From Coriobacteriaceae bacterium (lineage in GTDB: Bacteria > Actinomycetota > Coriobacteriia > Coriobacteriales > Eggerthellaceae), in NCBI GenBank assembly GCA_015062635.1, contig SUUF01000026.1, positions 1 through 20,467 of the forward strand: a stretch of DNA of 20,467 nucleotides. The letters run 5' to 3'. Both the position numbers and the translations under genes were made by a program. The notes beneath the pieces are model-generated. The model saw only the letters and a program-made list of their open reading frames with translations. It had not been told where the DNA came from and did no database searches. The first letter of the stretch is position 1, and each line of letters begins with the position of its first letter. Below are positions 8,126 through 14,676 of this stretch, in pieces.

Positions 8126-8314
8126 AACGTTGAATTATCAGGCGGAATGACCGCGCGTGAATGGTCTCGGTGCGCGTGCGGGATGTGACGTGATGCCAGG
8201 TGGCGCGCGTTCCGTTTAGGCGTCACGATGAACCTGTCGGGGGCCGGTTGGCGCCAGATCGTTTCCCCGGTGTTACCGTATTTGCTGCGAGCTGCGGGAA
8301 TTCCATGTAAGGGG

Positions 8315-8342
8315 TTGCGCCGTTGCTTTCGCATGGTATAGT
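8315..8342 (+). promoter_or_regulatory. promoter of the first substrate-binding protein gene
   Basis: TTGCGC (8315-8320), a 16-bp spacer and TATAGT (8337-8342) are followed by an AT-rich leader of about 45 bases up to the ATG at 8392. Confidence 0.55.
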
Positions 8343-8391
8343 AGGTCGCCAATAATATGCAATATAGCCGGATATAAGGAAGGAAATATTC

Positions 8392-9225
8392 ATGAAAGCT
8401 GTAAAGAAGAAGGGAATTCTGCTGGTGCTGTGCGCGACGTTCGTCGTGGCGTGCCTGGCGATGGCTGGTTGTGGCGGTGGAAACAGCGCCGCGAGCAGCA
8501 GCGCTGCAAGCGATGCATCCTCGGATGCGGCTGCCGCCGAATACACCCTCATCGAGCCGGGTAAGATCATCGTCGGCTCCGACCTCGACTACAAGCCCAT
8601 GGAATATCGCGATGGCGATACGGCTACGGGCTTCGGCGTTGCCATGATGACCGAAATCGCTAACCGCCTGGGCCTCGAGTGCGAGTTCCTGCCGCCGCAG
8701 AACTTCGACACGCTTATCACGCAGGTGGCGTCGGGCGCGAAAATGGACATCGCCGTGAGCTCTATCACGATTACCGATGAGCGCGCCGAGACCGTGGCGT
8801 TCTCGAACCCGTACTACGATTCCAACCTGGCTGTCGTGGTGCCGAAGGATTCCGAGCTGAAGAGCGTCGACGACCTTTCCAACGCCGTCATCGGCGTGCA
8901 GCAGGGCACTTCCGGCGAAGACTGGGTGAAGGAGAACGCTCCCGATGCCGAGCTCGCTCCGTTTACCGGCATCACCGAGGTGATGGCCGCGCTGCGCACG
9001 GGCAAGGTGACCGCCGCTGTGTATGACCAGCCGGTTGCCGAGAATCTTGTCGCTAACGAGTTCAAGGATGATGCCAAGGTGCTCGACATCATCGCGACGG
9101 GCGAGCAGTATGGCATCGCCATCAACAAGGACAACACCAAGCTCGTCGAGGACATCAACGCCACCCTAGCCGAGATGGAAAAGGACGGCACGATCGACAA
9201 GCTGAAGGAGCAGTATATCGGCTAA
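8392..9225 (+). CDS. amino-acid ABC transporter substrate-binding lipoprotein 1
   Basis: The protein has 277 residues with a strong AAGGAAGGAA ribosome site. The signal peptide has basic residues, a hydrophobic core and the lipobox LAMAGC with C27, so the mature protein is lipid-anchored outside the membrane. A Ser/Ala-rich linker to about residue 50 precedes a family-3 periplasmic-binding (SBP_bac_3) domain. Ligand-pocket landmarks are GSDLDYKPMEY, the ITITDER arginine segment, QQGTSGEDW and the AVYDQPVAE aspartate. These residues usually hold the carboxylate and amine of an amino acid. Nine-residue runs such as YYDSNLAVV recur in the next gene, its clear paralogue. The protein presumably feeds the permease at 10373. 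A perfect hairpin follows the gene. Confidence 0.93.
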   Translation: MKAVKKKGILLVLCATFVVACLAMAGCGGGNSAASSSAASDASSDAAAAEYTLIEPGKIIVGSDLDYKPMEYRDGDTATGFGVAMMTEIANRLGLECEFLPPQNFDTLITQVASGAKMDIAVSSITITDERAETVAFSNPYYDSNLAVVVPKDSELKSVDDLSNAVIGVQQGTSGEDWVKENAPDAELAPFTGITEVMAALRTGKVTAAVYDQPVAENLVANEFKDDAKVLDIIATGEQYGIAINKDNTKLVEDINATLAEMEKDGTIDKLKEQYIG

Positions 9226-9237
9226 AGCGCGCCATGA

Positions 9238-9270
9238 GCGAAACGCCGGTGCCCTGTGTCGGCGTTTCGC
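9238..9270 (+). terminator. hairpin between the two binding-protein genes
   Basis: GCGAAACGCCG (9238-9248) and CGGCGTTTCGC (9260-9270) form a perfect 11-bp stem with an 11-nt loop, 12 bases after the stop. No U-run follows, so it may be a partial terminator or an mRNA-stabilising hairpin. Confidence 0.55.
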
Positions 9271-9324
9271 GCATATATGGCTGGTGCGACTGATGCTCAT
9301 CGCTTGAATAACCTGGTTATCCGA

Positions 9325-9353
9325 TTGAGCGCTATTCGCAATTGCGGTATATT
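9325..9353 (+). promoter_or_regulatory. promoter of the second substrate-binding protein gene
   Basis: TTGAGC (9325-9330), a 17-bp spacer and TATATT (9348-9353) form a good sigma-70-type promoter 61 bases before the ATG at 9415. The second binding protein can therefore be expressed independently of the first. Confidence 0.6.
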
Positions 9354-9414
9354 GGCCGGTACCTATTCGGGGCCGCTGAAAAGCGGTACAAGGGGACACT
9401 ACATTGGAGGAGAA

Positions 9415-10200
9415 ATGAAGACCAAGTTCATGAAGGTTTTGGCGCTTGCCATGGGTGCTGCGCTGGCATGCTTCGCTCTTTCCGCATGCGGTGGCGGTTC
9501 TTCCGACAACGCTGCTGATGGCGACATCAAGCTGGTGAAGGAAGGCACGCTTACGGTTATCACGAGCGCCGACTACCCGCCGTTCGAGTATATGGATGGC
9601 GACAACATCGTCGGCTACGACGCGGCTATCATCACCGAAGTCGCCAAGCGTCTGGACCTGGATGTCCAGATTAGCCACATGGCCTTCGACAGCCTGATCA
9701 CGCAGGTTGCCGGCGGTGCTGCCGACGTTAGCATCAGCGCGATGACCATCGACGACGAGCGCTTGGCTGAAATTGACTTTACCGACTCGTACTACGACTC
9801 CAACCTTGCGGTCGTCGTCAAGACCGACTCTAAGATTGCCGACCTCGACGGCCTGAAGGGCGTTGCCATCGGCGCTCAGTCTGGCACCTCCGGCGAGAAC
9901 TGGGTGAAGGAAAACGTGGGTGACGAGAACTACACTCCGTTCCAGGAAATGACCGAGGCGCTTTCCAGCCTGCGCACCGGCAAGGTCGAAGCGCTCGTCT
10001 TCGACGCTCCGGTTGCCGAGCAGTATGTGAAGACCAGCTACACCGATTGCAAGGTGCTCGAGGTCATTCCGACTGGCGAGCAGTATGGCATCGCGGTGAA
10101 CAAGGAGAACAAGGCGCTGACCGAAGCCATCAACAAGGCGCTGGCCGACATGAAGGCAGACGGCACGATGGACGAGATTGGCAAGGAGCTTGTGAAGTAG
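9415..10200 (+). CDS. amino-acid ABC transporter substrate-binding lipoprotein 2
   Basis: The protein has 261 residues from ATG 9415, which follows GGAGGAG closely; the frame upstream to 9256 has no signal peptide and overlaps the promoter. The lipobox is LSAC with C25. The mature part is an SBP_bac_3 domain: TSADYPPFEYMDG, FDSLITQVAGGAADV, MTIDDER, GAQSGTSGENWVKEN and LVFDAPVAEQ. The arginine and aspartate that normally grip the amino-acid backbone are present. It is a diverged paralogue of the preceding gene, differing in the first pocket strand and without the long Ser/Ala linker, so a different amino-acid preference is plausible. Two hairpins lie between this gene and the permease gene. 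Confidence 0.93.
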   Translation: MKTKFMKVLALAMGAALACFALSACGGGSSDNAADGDIKLVKEGTLTVITSADYPPFEYMDGDNIVGYDAAIITEVAKRLDLDVQISHMAFDSLITQVAGGAADVSISAMTIDDERLAEIDFTDSYYDSNLAVVVKTDSKIADLDGLKGVAIGAQSGTSGENWVKENVGDENYTPFQEMTEALSSLRTGKVEALVFDAPVAEQYVKTSYTDCKVLEVIPTGEQYGIAVNKENKALTEAINKALADMKADGTMDEIGKELVK

Positions 10201-10227
10201 CAAACCCGAGCCGATAACGCTTACGAG

Positions 10228-10258
10228 GAACGGAACCGGGCTCTGCCTGGTTCCGTTC
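10228..10258 (+). terminator. strong hairpin between binding protein 2 and permease
   Basis: GAACGGAACCGGG (10228-10240) pairs with CCTGGTTCCGTTC (10246-10258), a 13-bp stem with one G-U pair and a 5-nt loop. No U-tract follows, so partial termination or protection of the upstream mRNA is more likely than full termination. Confidence 0.6.
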
Positions 10259-10272
10259 AGCGCGTTCATACA

Positions 10273-10311
10273 GGGAGTGGAATTCCTGCCGATATGCCGA
10301 ATTCCCCTTCC
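10273..10311 (+). promoter_or_regulatory. second leader hairpin before the permease gene
   Basis: 10273-10285 pairs with 10299-10311 in 12 of 13 positions, including one G-U, around a core GGAATTC/GAATTCC. The loop is 13 nt. It lies between the first hairpin and the permease ribosome site. Confidence 0.5.
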
Positions 10312-10372
10312 CGTGCGAACGCAAATGCCGAACCGAAGGGGAGAACCCCGCTGGTCCGGAGATAGGAACCAG

Positions 10373-11887
10373 ATGAAGACACAGACGATGAAAAGCCATT
10401 TCGTGAAAGCATTCATGCTCATGCTCGCGTTGTCGTTGGTGCTTTCGGTCCAGTCGCCGCTATTGGCTGGCGGCCTTTCGACCGACGTGACGACGGCAAA
10501 GAGCAACGAGACATCCACGAATAACGTGTTGGGCGGCATTGACACGCGCGTCACGTGGGAAGCCGTTACCGAGCCGGGCGATTCGGTGGCGTCCATCCAT
10601 ATCCAGCTGCCTGAAGGTTCGGGACTTGGCGCCGATCCCACGATCAAGGTGACCCTGCTGCGGGGCACCGAGCGCATGAAAGACATGGCCGATACCACCA
10701 TCAACCAAGATGATGCGTCGTATGACATCGTCTTCACCGAGCCGGTGGAAGATGGCATTCGCGTACGCGCCGAAATGTACAAGGTGCAGCTTCCCAACGT
10801 GGATGGCGAAGTGCAGCTTACCAGCACCTACACCGATACGAAGGGTGCCGTGAAGGACATGGGTTCCTCGCCGGCCATCACCGTCACCTCGGCGAGCCCC
10901 GAACGTCGGATGGCCGATTGGTTGGGCGAGCAAGGCTGGGTGCAGGCGTGGAACAGCGTGACCTTCCTGAAGCTTTTCCTCGACCCGACGCTTGTCGTGC
11001 AGTCCATCCCGACGGTGGCCATTGGCTGGTTGCTGTCGTTGATGCTCGTGCTCATCGGGTTCCCCCTGGCGATTCCCATCGGTTTGGGCGCCGCGTTCAT
11101 GAAGATCTCCAACGGCCGGGGCAGCAAGATCCTGCATGGCATCGCGGCCGTGTACACCGGCGTCATCCGCGGTACGCCGCTGTTCTTGCAAATCTACATC
11201 GCCTTCTTCGGCATGCCGCTGTTGGGCGTCCAGATCAACGAATACGTGCTCGCCATTTTGGTGCTGGCCGTGAACTCGGGCGCCTATCTGTGCGAGATTT
11301 TCCGAGCGGGCATCCAATCCATCCCGAAGGGCCAGTTCGAGGCGTCACGCAGCTTGGGCATGAATGCGCGCCAGACGATGTTCAGCGTCATCATCCCGCA
11401 GACCGTGCGCCGCGTTATCCCCACCATGACGAGCGAGTTCATCTTGCTGTATAAGGACACCTCGCTGTTGGCGGCGGTTGGCGTAATGGAGCTCATGCTC
11501 TACTCGAAGTCCATCGTGTCCGTCACGGGCAACATGACCCCGTACATTGTGGCCGCATGCTTCTACCTGGTGGTCACCCTGCCGCTCATCCGCGTGGTCA
11601 CGATTCTCGAGAAGCGCTTGGCCGCAAACGATAGCGGCTCCCAGCAGCCGGGCGAAAAGAAGGCAAAGCGTGGGAAGCGCAGCCAGAGCGCGCCGGCGCT
11701 TTCGGGCGTTGCAGGCACGGCGGCTGCTGCCGGGTACGGCGACGTTGGCATGACGGCGGCATCTTCCAGCGGCGAATTCGTGCCCCGCACGGTGTCGAGC
11801 GTGGCGAGCGGCGAGTTCACGAAGGAGAAAGCCGACGCCAAATACGGCACGTCAGCGCACGGGGCGGAAGGAGGCCGCGATGAGTGA
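10373..11887 (+). CDS. amino-acid ABC transporter permease with extra N-terminal ectodomain and C-terminal tail
   Basis: The protein has 504 residues from ATG 10373, preceded by AGGA (spacer 5); HisM/GlnP-type permeases are usually about 220-240. Residues 10-30 are a hydrophobic signal or anchor segment. Residues about 35-195 form a soluble, beta-prone, Thr/Asp-rich domain that should lie outside the cell. The permease core starts near residue 210 with TVAIGWLLSLMLVLIG and includes RGTPLFLQIYIAF and the EAA loop (QFEASRSLGM, near residue 322) that contacts the ATPase. A hydrophilic, Lys- then Ser/Ala/Gly-rich tail of about 90 residues ends the protein. The stop overlaps the ATPase start by 8 bases, showing tight coupling. 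The core assignment is firm; the roles of the added domains are unknown. Confidence 0.92.
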   Translation: MKTQTMKSHFVKAFMLMLALSLVLSVQSPLLAGGLSTDVTTAKSNETSTNNVLGGIDTRVTWEAVTEPGDSVASIHIQLPEGSGLGADPTIKVTLLRGTERMKDMADTTINQDDASYDIVFTEPVEDGIRVRAEMYKVQLPNVDGEVQLTSTYTDTKGAVKDMGSSPAITVTSASPERRMADWLGEQGWVQAWNSVTFLKLFLDPTLVVQSIPTVAIGWLLSLMLVLIGFPLAIPIGLGAAFMKISNGRGSKILHGIAAVYTGVIRGTPLFLQIYIAFFGMPLLGVQINEYVLAILVLAVNSGAYLCEIFRAGIQSIPKGQFEASRSLGMNARQTMFSVIIPQTVRRVIPTMTSEFILLYKDTSLLAAVGVMELMLYSKSIVSVTGNMTPYIVAACFYLVVTLPLIRVVTILEKRLAANDSGSQQPGEKKAKRGKRSQSAPALSGVAGTAAAAGYGDVGMTAASSSGEFVPRTVSSVASGEFTKEKADAKYGTSAHGAEGGRDE

Positions 11888-12614
11888 GTCTATGGTGAGC
11901 ATCCAGCACCTCGAGAAGGCCTTTGGCGATAACGTCGTGCTGCGCGATGTGAATATCGAGATTGAAAAGGGCGAGGTTGTCGTGGTGCTGGGACCGTCCG
12001 GTTCCGGCAAATCGACGATGCTGCGTTGCATCAACTTGCTCGAAAAGCCCACGGGCGGGCACATTTACATCGAGGGGCAAGAGATTACCGACCCCAAGAC
12101 CAACGTCGACAAGTTGCGCGAGCATGTGGGCATGGTGTTCCAGCAATTCAACTTGTTCCCGCATCTTACCGCCAAGAAGAATGTCATGTTGGCGCAGGTG
12201 AAGGTGCTGAAGCGCAGCAAGGAGGAGGCCGAGCGCATTGCGTTGCAACAGCTCGAGCGCGTCGGCTTGGCTGATCGTGCCGACTACCTACCCTCGCAGC
12301 TGTCAGGCGGCCAGCAGCAGCGCGTGGCCATTGCGCGCGCATTGGCGATGGACCCGCATGTGATGCTGTTCGACGAGGCGACGTCGGCGCTCGACCCGGA
12401 ATTGGTGCGTGGCGTGCTCGATGTCATGCGCGAGCTCGCGGAAGCCGGCATGACGATGGTCGTCGTGACGCACGAGATGGGCTTTGCCCGCGACGTGGCC
12501 GATCGCGTCATCTTCATGGAAGGCGGTGTGGTCGTGGAAGAGGGGACGCCTGAAGAGGTGTTCGACCACCCGAAGCACAACCGTACCAAGGACTTCTTGG
12601 GGCATCTGGCGTAG
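11880..12614 (+). CDS. polar amino-acid ABC transporter ATP-binding protein (GlnQ-like)
   Basis: The protein has 244 residues, normal for GlnQ/HisP ATPases. The Walker A motif is GPSGSGKST (about residues 38-46), the Q-loop is VFQQFNLFPHLT, the signature is LSGGQQQR, Walker B is VMLFDEATSALDPE, and the switch histidine is in VVTHEMGF. The start ATG lies within the end of the permease gene, with AAGGAGG (11868-11874) 5 bases upstream, so both subunits are made from one message. The protein sits on the cytoplasmic side and powers import of whatever the two lipoproteins deliver. A strong terminator follows 83 bases downstream. Confidence 0.96.
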   Translation: MSESMVSIQHLEKAFGDNVVLRDVNIEIEKGEVVVVLGPSGSGKSTMLRCINLLEKPTGGHIYIEGQEITDPKTNVDKLREHVGMVFQQFNLFPHLTAKKNVMLAQVKVLKRSKEEAERIALQQLERVGLADRADYLPSQLSGGQQQRVAIARALAMDPHVMLFDEATSALDPELVRGVLDVMRELAEAGMTMVVVTHEMGFARDVADRVIFMEGGVVVEEGTPEEVFDHPKHNRTKDFLGHLA

Positions 12615-12653
12615 TTTATCTGCTCTACTTGCTCTACCTGCCCTGTCTGCGCT

Positions 12654-12822
12654 GGCCCCGCCAACGGGTTGTCGGGGACACGCTTTCGCTGCTCACAAAA
12701 AGGCCCACTGGGCCTTTTTGTTTGTGCGCTTCGCTGGCTTCGCGTTTTATAACGTGAATTTCCGCTTCGCGAAAATTCGTATTTGGTGGCTCAGACGACC
12801 CCGACAACCCGTTGGTGGGGCC
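12654..12822. repeat. inverted copy of a near-palindromic 24-mer
   Basis: The segment 12654-12677 is the reverse complement of 12799-12822 at 23 of 24 positions. Each copy is itself near-palindromic, with CCCC..CAAC..GTTG..GGGG arms. A third, more diverged copy begins at 12923 in the same orientation as the second. The pair brackets the ABC operon terminator, as REP-like elements often do. Confidence 0.65.
12697..12719 (+). terminator. Rho-independent terminator of the ABC importer locus
   Basis: AAAAAGGCCC (12697-12706), a 3-nt loop and GGGCCTTTTT (12710-12719) are followed by GTTTG. The A-run upstream means it could also work on the minus strand. Confidence 0.9.
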
Positions 12823-12874
12823 TGTGTTGTTCGGGTCGCCTAAAACACCTTCCATGCTTGAAAGAAGGAAAGAA

Positions 12875-12905
12875 AAAGGGCGGCAAGACAAGTGCCCCGC
12901 CCTTT
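12875..12905 (-). terminator. minus-strand terminator copy in repeat unit 1
   Basis: AAAGGGCGG (12875-12883) and CCGCCCTTT (12897-12905) form a 9-bp stem. On the minus strand the hairpin is followed by TTTTTCTTTCC, a good U-tract, so it is a back-up terminator for transcripts coming from the hsp20 side. Confidence 0.6.
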
Positions 12906-13029
12906 ATTGGTGGCTCAGACGACCCCGGCAGCCCATTGGCACGGGGCCTGTGTTGTGTCGGCTGTTTGACTACTTGGGCGTTTGGCTGTTGGGTGAGGCG
13001 CCTCTTGTGCGTGAAAGAGGGGAAAGAAA

Positions 13030-13059
13030 AAGGGCGACCCAGACAAGTGGGTCGCCCTT
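13030..13059 (-). terminator. terminator of the hsp20 gene
   Basis: AAGGGCGACCC (13030-13040) and GGGTCGCCCTT (13049-13059) form an 11-bp perfect stem with loop AGACAAGT. The minus strand continues TTTTTCTTTCC, and hsp20 ends 73 bases before it. Confidence 0.8.
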
Positions 13060-13131
13060 GGCTTTGCCGGGGCCGAGATGGTTCTGCTGTGTGAAGTGCC
13101 CGGTAAGCCTTCCGTGTTTGTCGCGATGCAA

Positions 13132-13572
13132 TTAGCCGATCGTGATGGTCTTCTTCTCTTCGAGTTCCTTCTTGGTCTGCTTCGGGACGGTGATATCGAG
13201 GACGCCGTTCTCGAAGGTCGCGGTGATGTCTTCTTCCGTCACCTGGTCGCCCACATAGAACGAACGCGTGCAGCTGCCCTCGAAGCGCTCCTTGCGCAGG
13301 TAGGTGCCCTTTTCGTCCTTGTCCTCGGTCTCCTTGTGGGTAGCGGCGGTGACCTTCAGGTAGCCGTTCTTCAGCTCGGCAGTCACGTTTTCCTTCGGGA
13401 TGCCGGGCAGGTCGATGGCCAGCTCGTACGCGGTCTCGGTCTCGCGGACGTCGGTCTTCATCAGAGTGGCGCCGGTCTTGGTGGTGGGGGCGTCGAAGAA
13501 GGCGTCGAACGGGCTCATCATGAAGTCGTCGAAGAAGTTACGGTGCGTGCGCGGAATCATCATGTTCGTCAT
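13132..13572 (-). CDS. hsp20: Hsp20 / alpha-crystallin small heat-shock protein
   Basis: The protein has 146 residues, the usual size. An N-terminal arm (MIPRTHRNFFDDFMMSPFD) is followed by the alpha-crystallin domain, about residues 37-130: KTDVRETETAYELAIDLPGI, KENVTAELKNGYLKV, and near the end FENGVLDITVPK with the conserved G-V-L. The C-terminal ITI tripeptide (KTITIG) is the I-x-I motif that docks into neighbouring subunits. It acts as an ATP-independent holdase for unfolding proteins in the cytosol. AAGGA (13587-13583) lies 10 bases before the ATG. A promoter overlapped by a CIRCE-type operator upstream indicates HrcA repression, and an 11-bp terminator follows. The gene is monocistronic. 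Confidence 0.95.
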   Translation of the reverse strand: MTNMMIPRTHRNFFDDFMMSPFDAFFDAPTTKTGATLMKTDVRETETAYELAIDLPGIPKENVTAELKNGYLKVTAATHKETEDKDEKGTYLRKERFEGSCTRSFYVGDQVTEEDITATFENGVLDITVPKQTKKELEEKKTITIG

Positions 13573-13685
13573 GGCTCATCATTCCTTTCTGCTGGCTTCG
13601 ACGGCCCCGGAAGGGGATTGGCGAGGAGGTTATGCGCGCCGCCCTTCCGGGTTCCATCCAAGCCGTCTTTCTTAGCTCGATTCAA
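13573..13685 (-). promoter_or_regulatory. structured 5' leader of hsp20
   Basis: About 105 nt of untranslated leader are expected. CCCGGAAGGG (13606-13615) and CCCTTCCGGG (13642-13651) form a perfect 10-bp stem, with an outer GGCTT/AAGCC pair (13594-13598, 13660-13664). In the mRNA the loop exposes ACCUCCUC, partly complementary to purine-rich ribosome sites. A thermosensor role is possible but unproven. Confidence 0.4.
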
Positions 13686-13714
13686 GTTATATGACTGTAG
13701 GTTAGCAAAGTAAA
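13686..13714 (-). promoter_or_regulatory. promoter of hsp20
   Basis: On the minus strand TTTACT (13714-13709), a 17-bp spacer and TATAAC (13691-13686) form a good sigma-70-type promoter. The operator at 13702-13728 covers the -35 box and part of the spacer. Confidence 0.6.
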
Positions 13715-13728
13715 GTCACGAGTGCTAA
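13702..13728. promoter_or_regulatory. CIRCE-type operator (HrcA site) of hsp20
   Basis: The known CIRCE consensus is TTAGCACTC-N9-GAGTGCTAA. Here TTAGCAAAG (13702-13710), exactly 9 bases, and GAGTGCTAA (13720-13728) are present: the right half is perfect and the left matches 6 of 9. Position over the -35 region fits repression by HrcA, which is released by heat stress. Confidence 0.8.
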
Positions 13729-13747
13729 TCAACATAAATGCGTCACA

Positions 13748-13783
13748 TTAGATTAGGAAATCTAAGTCCAATAATATTAGATT
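13748..13783. promoter_or_regulatory. TTAGATT repeat cluster between hsp20 and the AIM24 gene
   Basis: TTAGATT (13748-13754) and AATCTAA (13759-13765) form an inverted repeat with a 4-bp spacer. A third TTAGATT follows at 13777-13783. It sits in an AT-rich island between divergent genes and could be a second regulator's site. No regulator is assigned. Confidence 0.4.
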
Positions 13784-13872
13784 CTTAAGTACGGGGTTGG
13801 CCATAACACCAGGTCAAATGCCGTAGAATGCAGCCAAGGTGTTCTTGAAGTCATTCGAGAAGGGAATCTCTC

Positions 13873-14667
13873 ATGTACCAGGTATCAAATTTCTTCCAGA
13901 ACGACGATGTCGACATCATCGCGCAGCTCGGCTCGTTCAGCGTCATCCAGTGGAAGCGCGACCTGTCGGTGAACGGTGCCACGGCGCAGCAGGCGTGGTT
14001 CTCTTCCGCGATGAACGTGCGCCGGCGCCAGGTGGTGTGCAACTTGGCGCAGTCTGCAGTTACCGTGCAAGCCGGCGCGATGCAATGGTCGGTGGGCAAT
14101 GTCGAAGCCACGACCGGCGTGAAGGGCGTGGGCGATTTCTTCGGGAAGGCGCTGCGCGGCGCTGTGACGAAGGAAAGCGCGATCAAGCCCGAATATCAGG
14201 GATCAGGCATGTTGGTGCTCGAGCCTACCTACCGGTATATGATCCTGCTCGATGTGGGTCAGTGGGGTGGCGGCATCGTGCTCGACGACGGCCTTTTCCT
14301 CGCCTGCGAGTCGAGCCTGCGCCACTCGACGGTTGCGCGCACCAACGTATCGTCGGCGCTCGCCGGTGGCGAGGGCCTGTTCAACCTGTCGCTTTCCGGC
14401 AATGGCGTGGCAGTGCTCGAGGCGCCCTGTCCGCAGGAAGAGCTCATCCAGATTGACCTGCAAAACGACGTATTGAAGATCGACGGTAACATGGCCCTGT
14501 GCTGGAGCCCGTCCCTGCAATTCACCGTCGAGCGTTCGAGCAAGACGCTCATCGGGTCTGCTGCTTCAGGCGAGGGCCTGGTGAACGTGTATCGCGGCAC
14601 CGGTCGCGTGTTGATGTCGCCCACCGTGTACTCGACGTTCCTCGCGCCCGCGGGAACGAACGAATAG
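13873..14667 (+). CDS. AIM24 family protein
   Basis: The protein has 264 residues with AAGGGA 7 bases before the ATG. It shows the AIM24/DUF124 beta-roll pattern: repeated short strands rich in glycine, with MNVRRRQVVCNLAQSAVTVQAGAMQW, GSGMLVLEPTYRYMILLDVG, IVLDDGLFLACE, GGEGLFNLSLSGNGVAVLEAP and ASGEGLVNVYRGTGRVLMSP. Bacterial members have no established biochemical role; the family takes its name from a yeast mitochondrial inner-membrane protein. No signal peptide or membrane helix is seen, so a cytosolic location is likely. It is divergent from hsp20 across an AT-rich region; a -10-like TAGAAT occurs at 13824-13829 without a well-placed -35. A terminator follows 9 bases after the stop. Confidence 0.9.
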   Translation: MYQVSNFFQNDDVDIIAQLGSFSVIQWKRDLSVNGATAQQAWFSSAMNVRRRQVVCNLAQSAVTVQAGAMQWSVGNVEATTGVKGVGDFFGKALRGAVTKESAIKPEYQGSGMLVLEPTYRYMILLDVGQWGGGIVLDDGLFLACESSLRHSTVARTNVSSALAGGEGLFNLSLSGNGVAVLEAPCPQEELIQIDLQNDVLKIDGNMALCWSPSLQFTVERSSKTLIGSAASGEGLVNVYRGTGRVLMSPTVYSTFLAPAGTNE

Positions 14668-14676
14668 CGCTCAATA

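Larger units (their letters stand above)
8044..8391. other. 348-bp divergent intergenic region
   Basis: This lies between the acyl-ACP thioesterase (-) and the first amino-acid-binding lipoprotein (+). The left third holds the thioesterase promoter and two direct repeats. The right end holds the lipoprotein promoter. About 190 bp in between show only scattered short GC-rich inverted repeats; I recognise no T-box, riboswitch or small gene. Confidence 0.5.
12783..13060. repeat. tandem duplicated intergenic unit with terminator hairpins
   Basis: Two units begin with TTGGTGGCTCAGACGACCCC at 12783 and 12907 (period 124). Each continues with a CCCCGRCARCCC near-palindrome and GGGGCCTGTGTTGT. After a more variable stretch, each ends in GAAAGAAAAAGGGCG and a hairpin whose loop contains AGACAAGTG. 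The second unit is longer and diverged in the middle. No convincing gene lies here: small frames across the patch have no ribosome site and repeat with the units. Confidence 0.75.

Noticed and set aside
8126..8314. A possible T-box or riboswitch before the first amino-acid receptor
   Set aside because: No conserved T-box sequence, terminator/antiterminator pair or riboswitch core was found, and the region lies upstream of the likely promoter.
9166..10827. A long minus-strand open frame of about 550 codons over the second binding protein and the start of the permease
   Set aside because: It lies antisense to two genes with clear families, signal peptides and ribosome sites. Its translation shows no recognisable domain and reflects GC-rich codon bias.
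12812..13135. Short plus-strand frames in the repeat patch
   Set aside because: They are built from the duplicated units and terminators, have no ribosome site and resemble no protein.
13632..13694. A 20-codon plus-strand frame after GAGGAGG in the hsp20 leader
   Set aside because: The purine run is only 2 bases from the ATG, the strand is opposite to the leader transcript, and the frame sits inside a hairpin.
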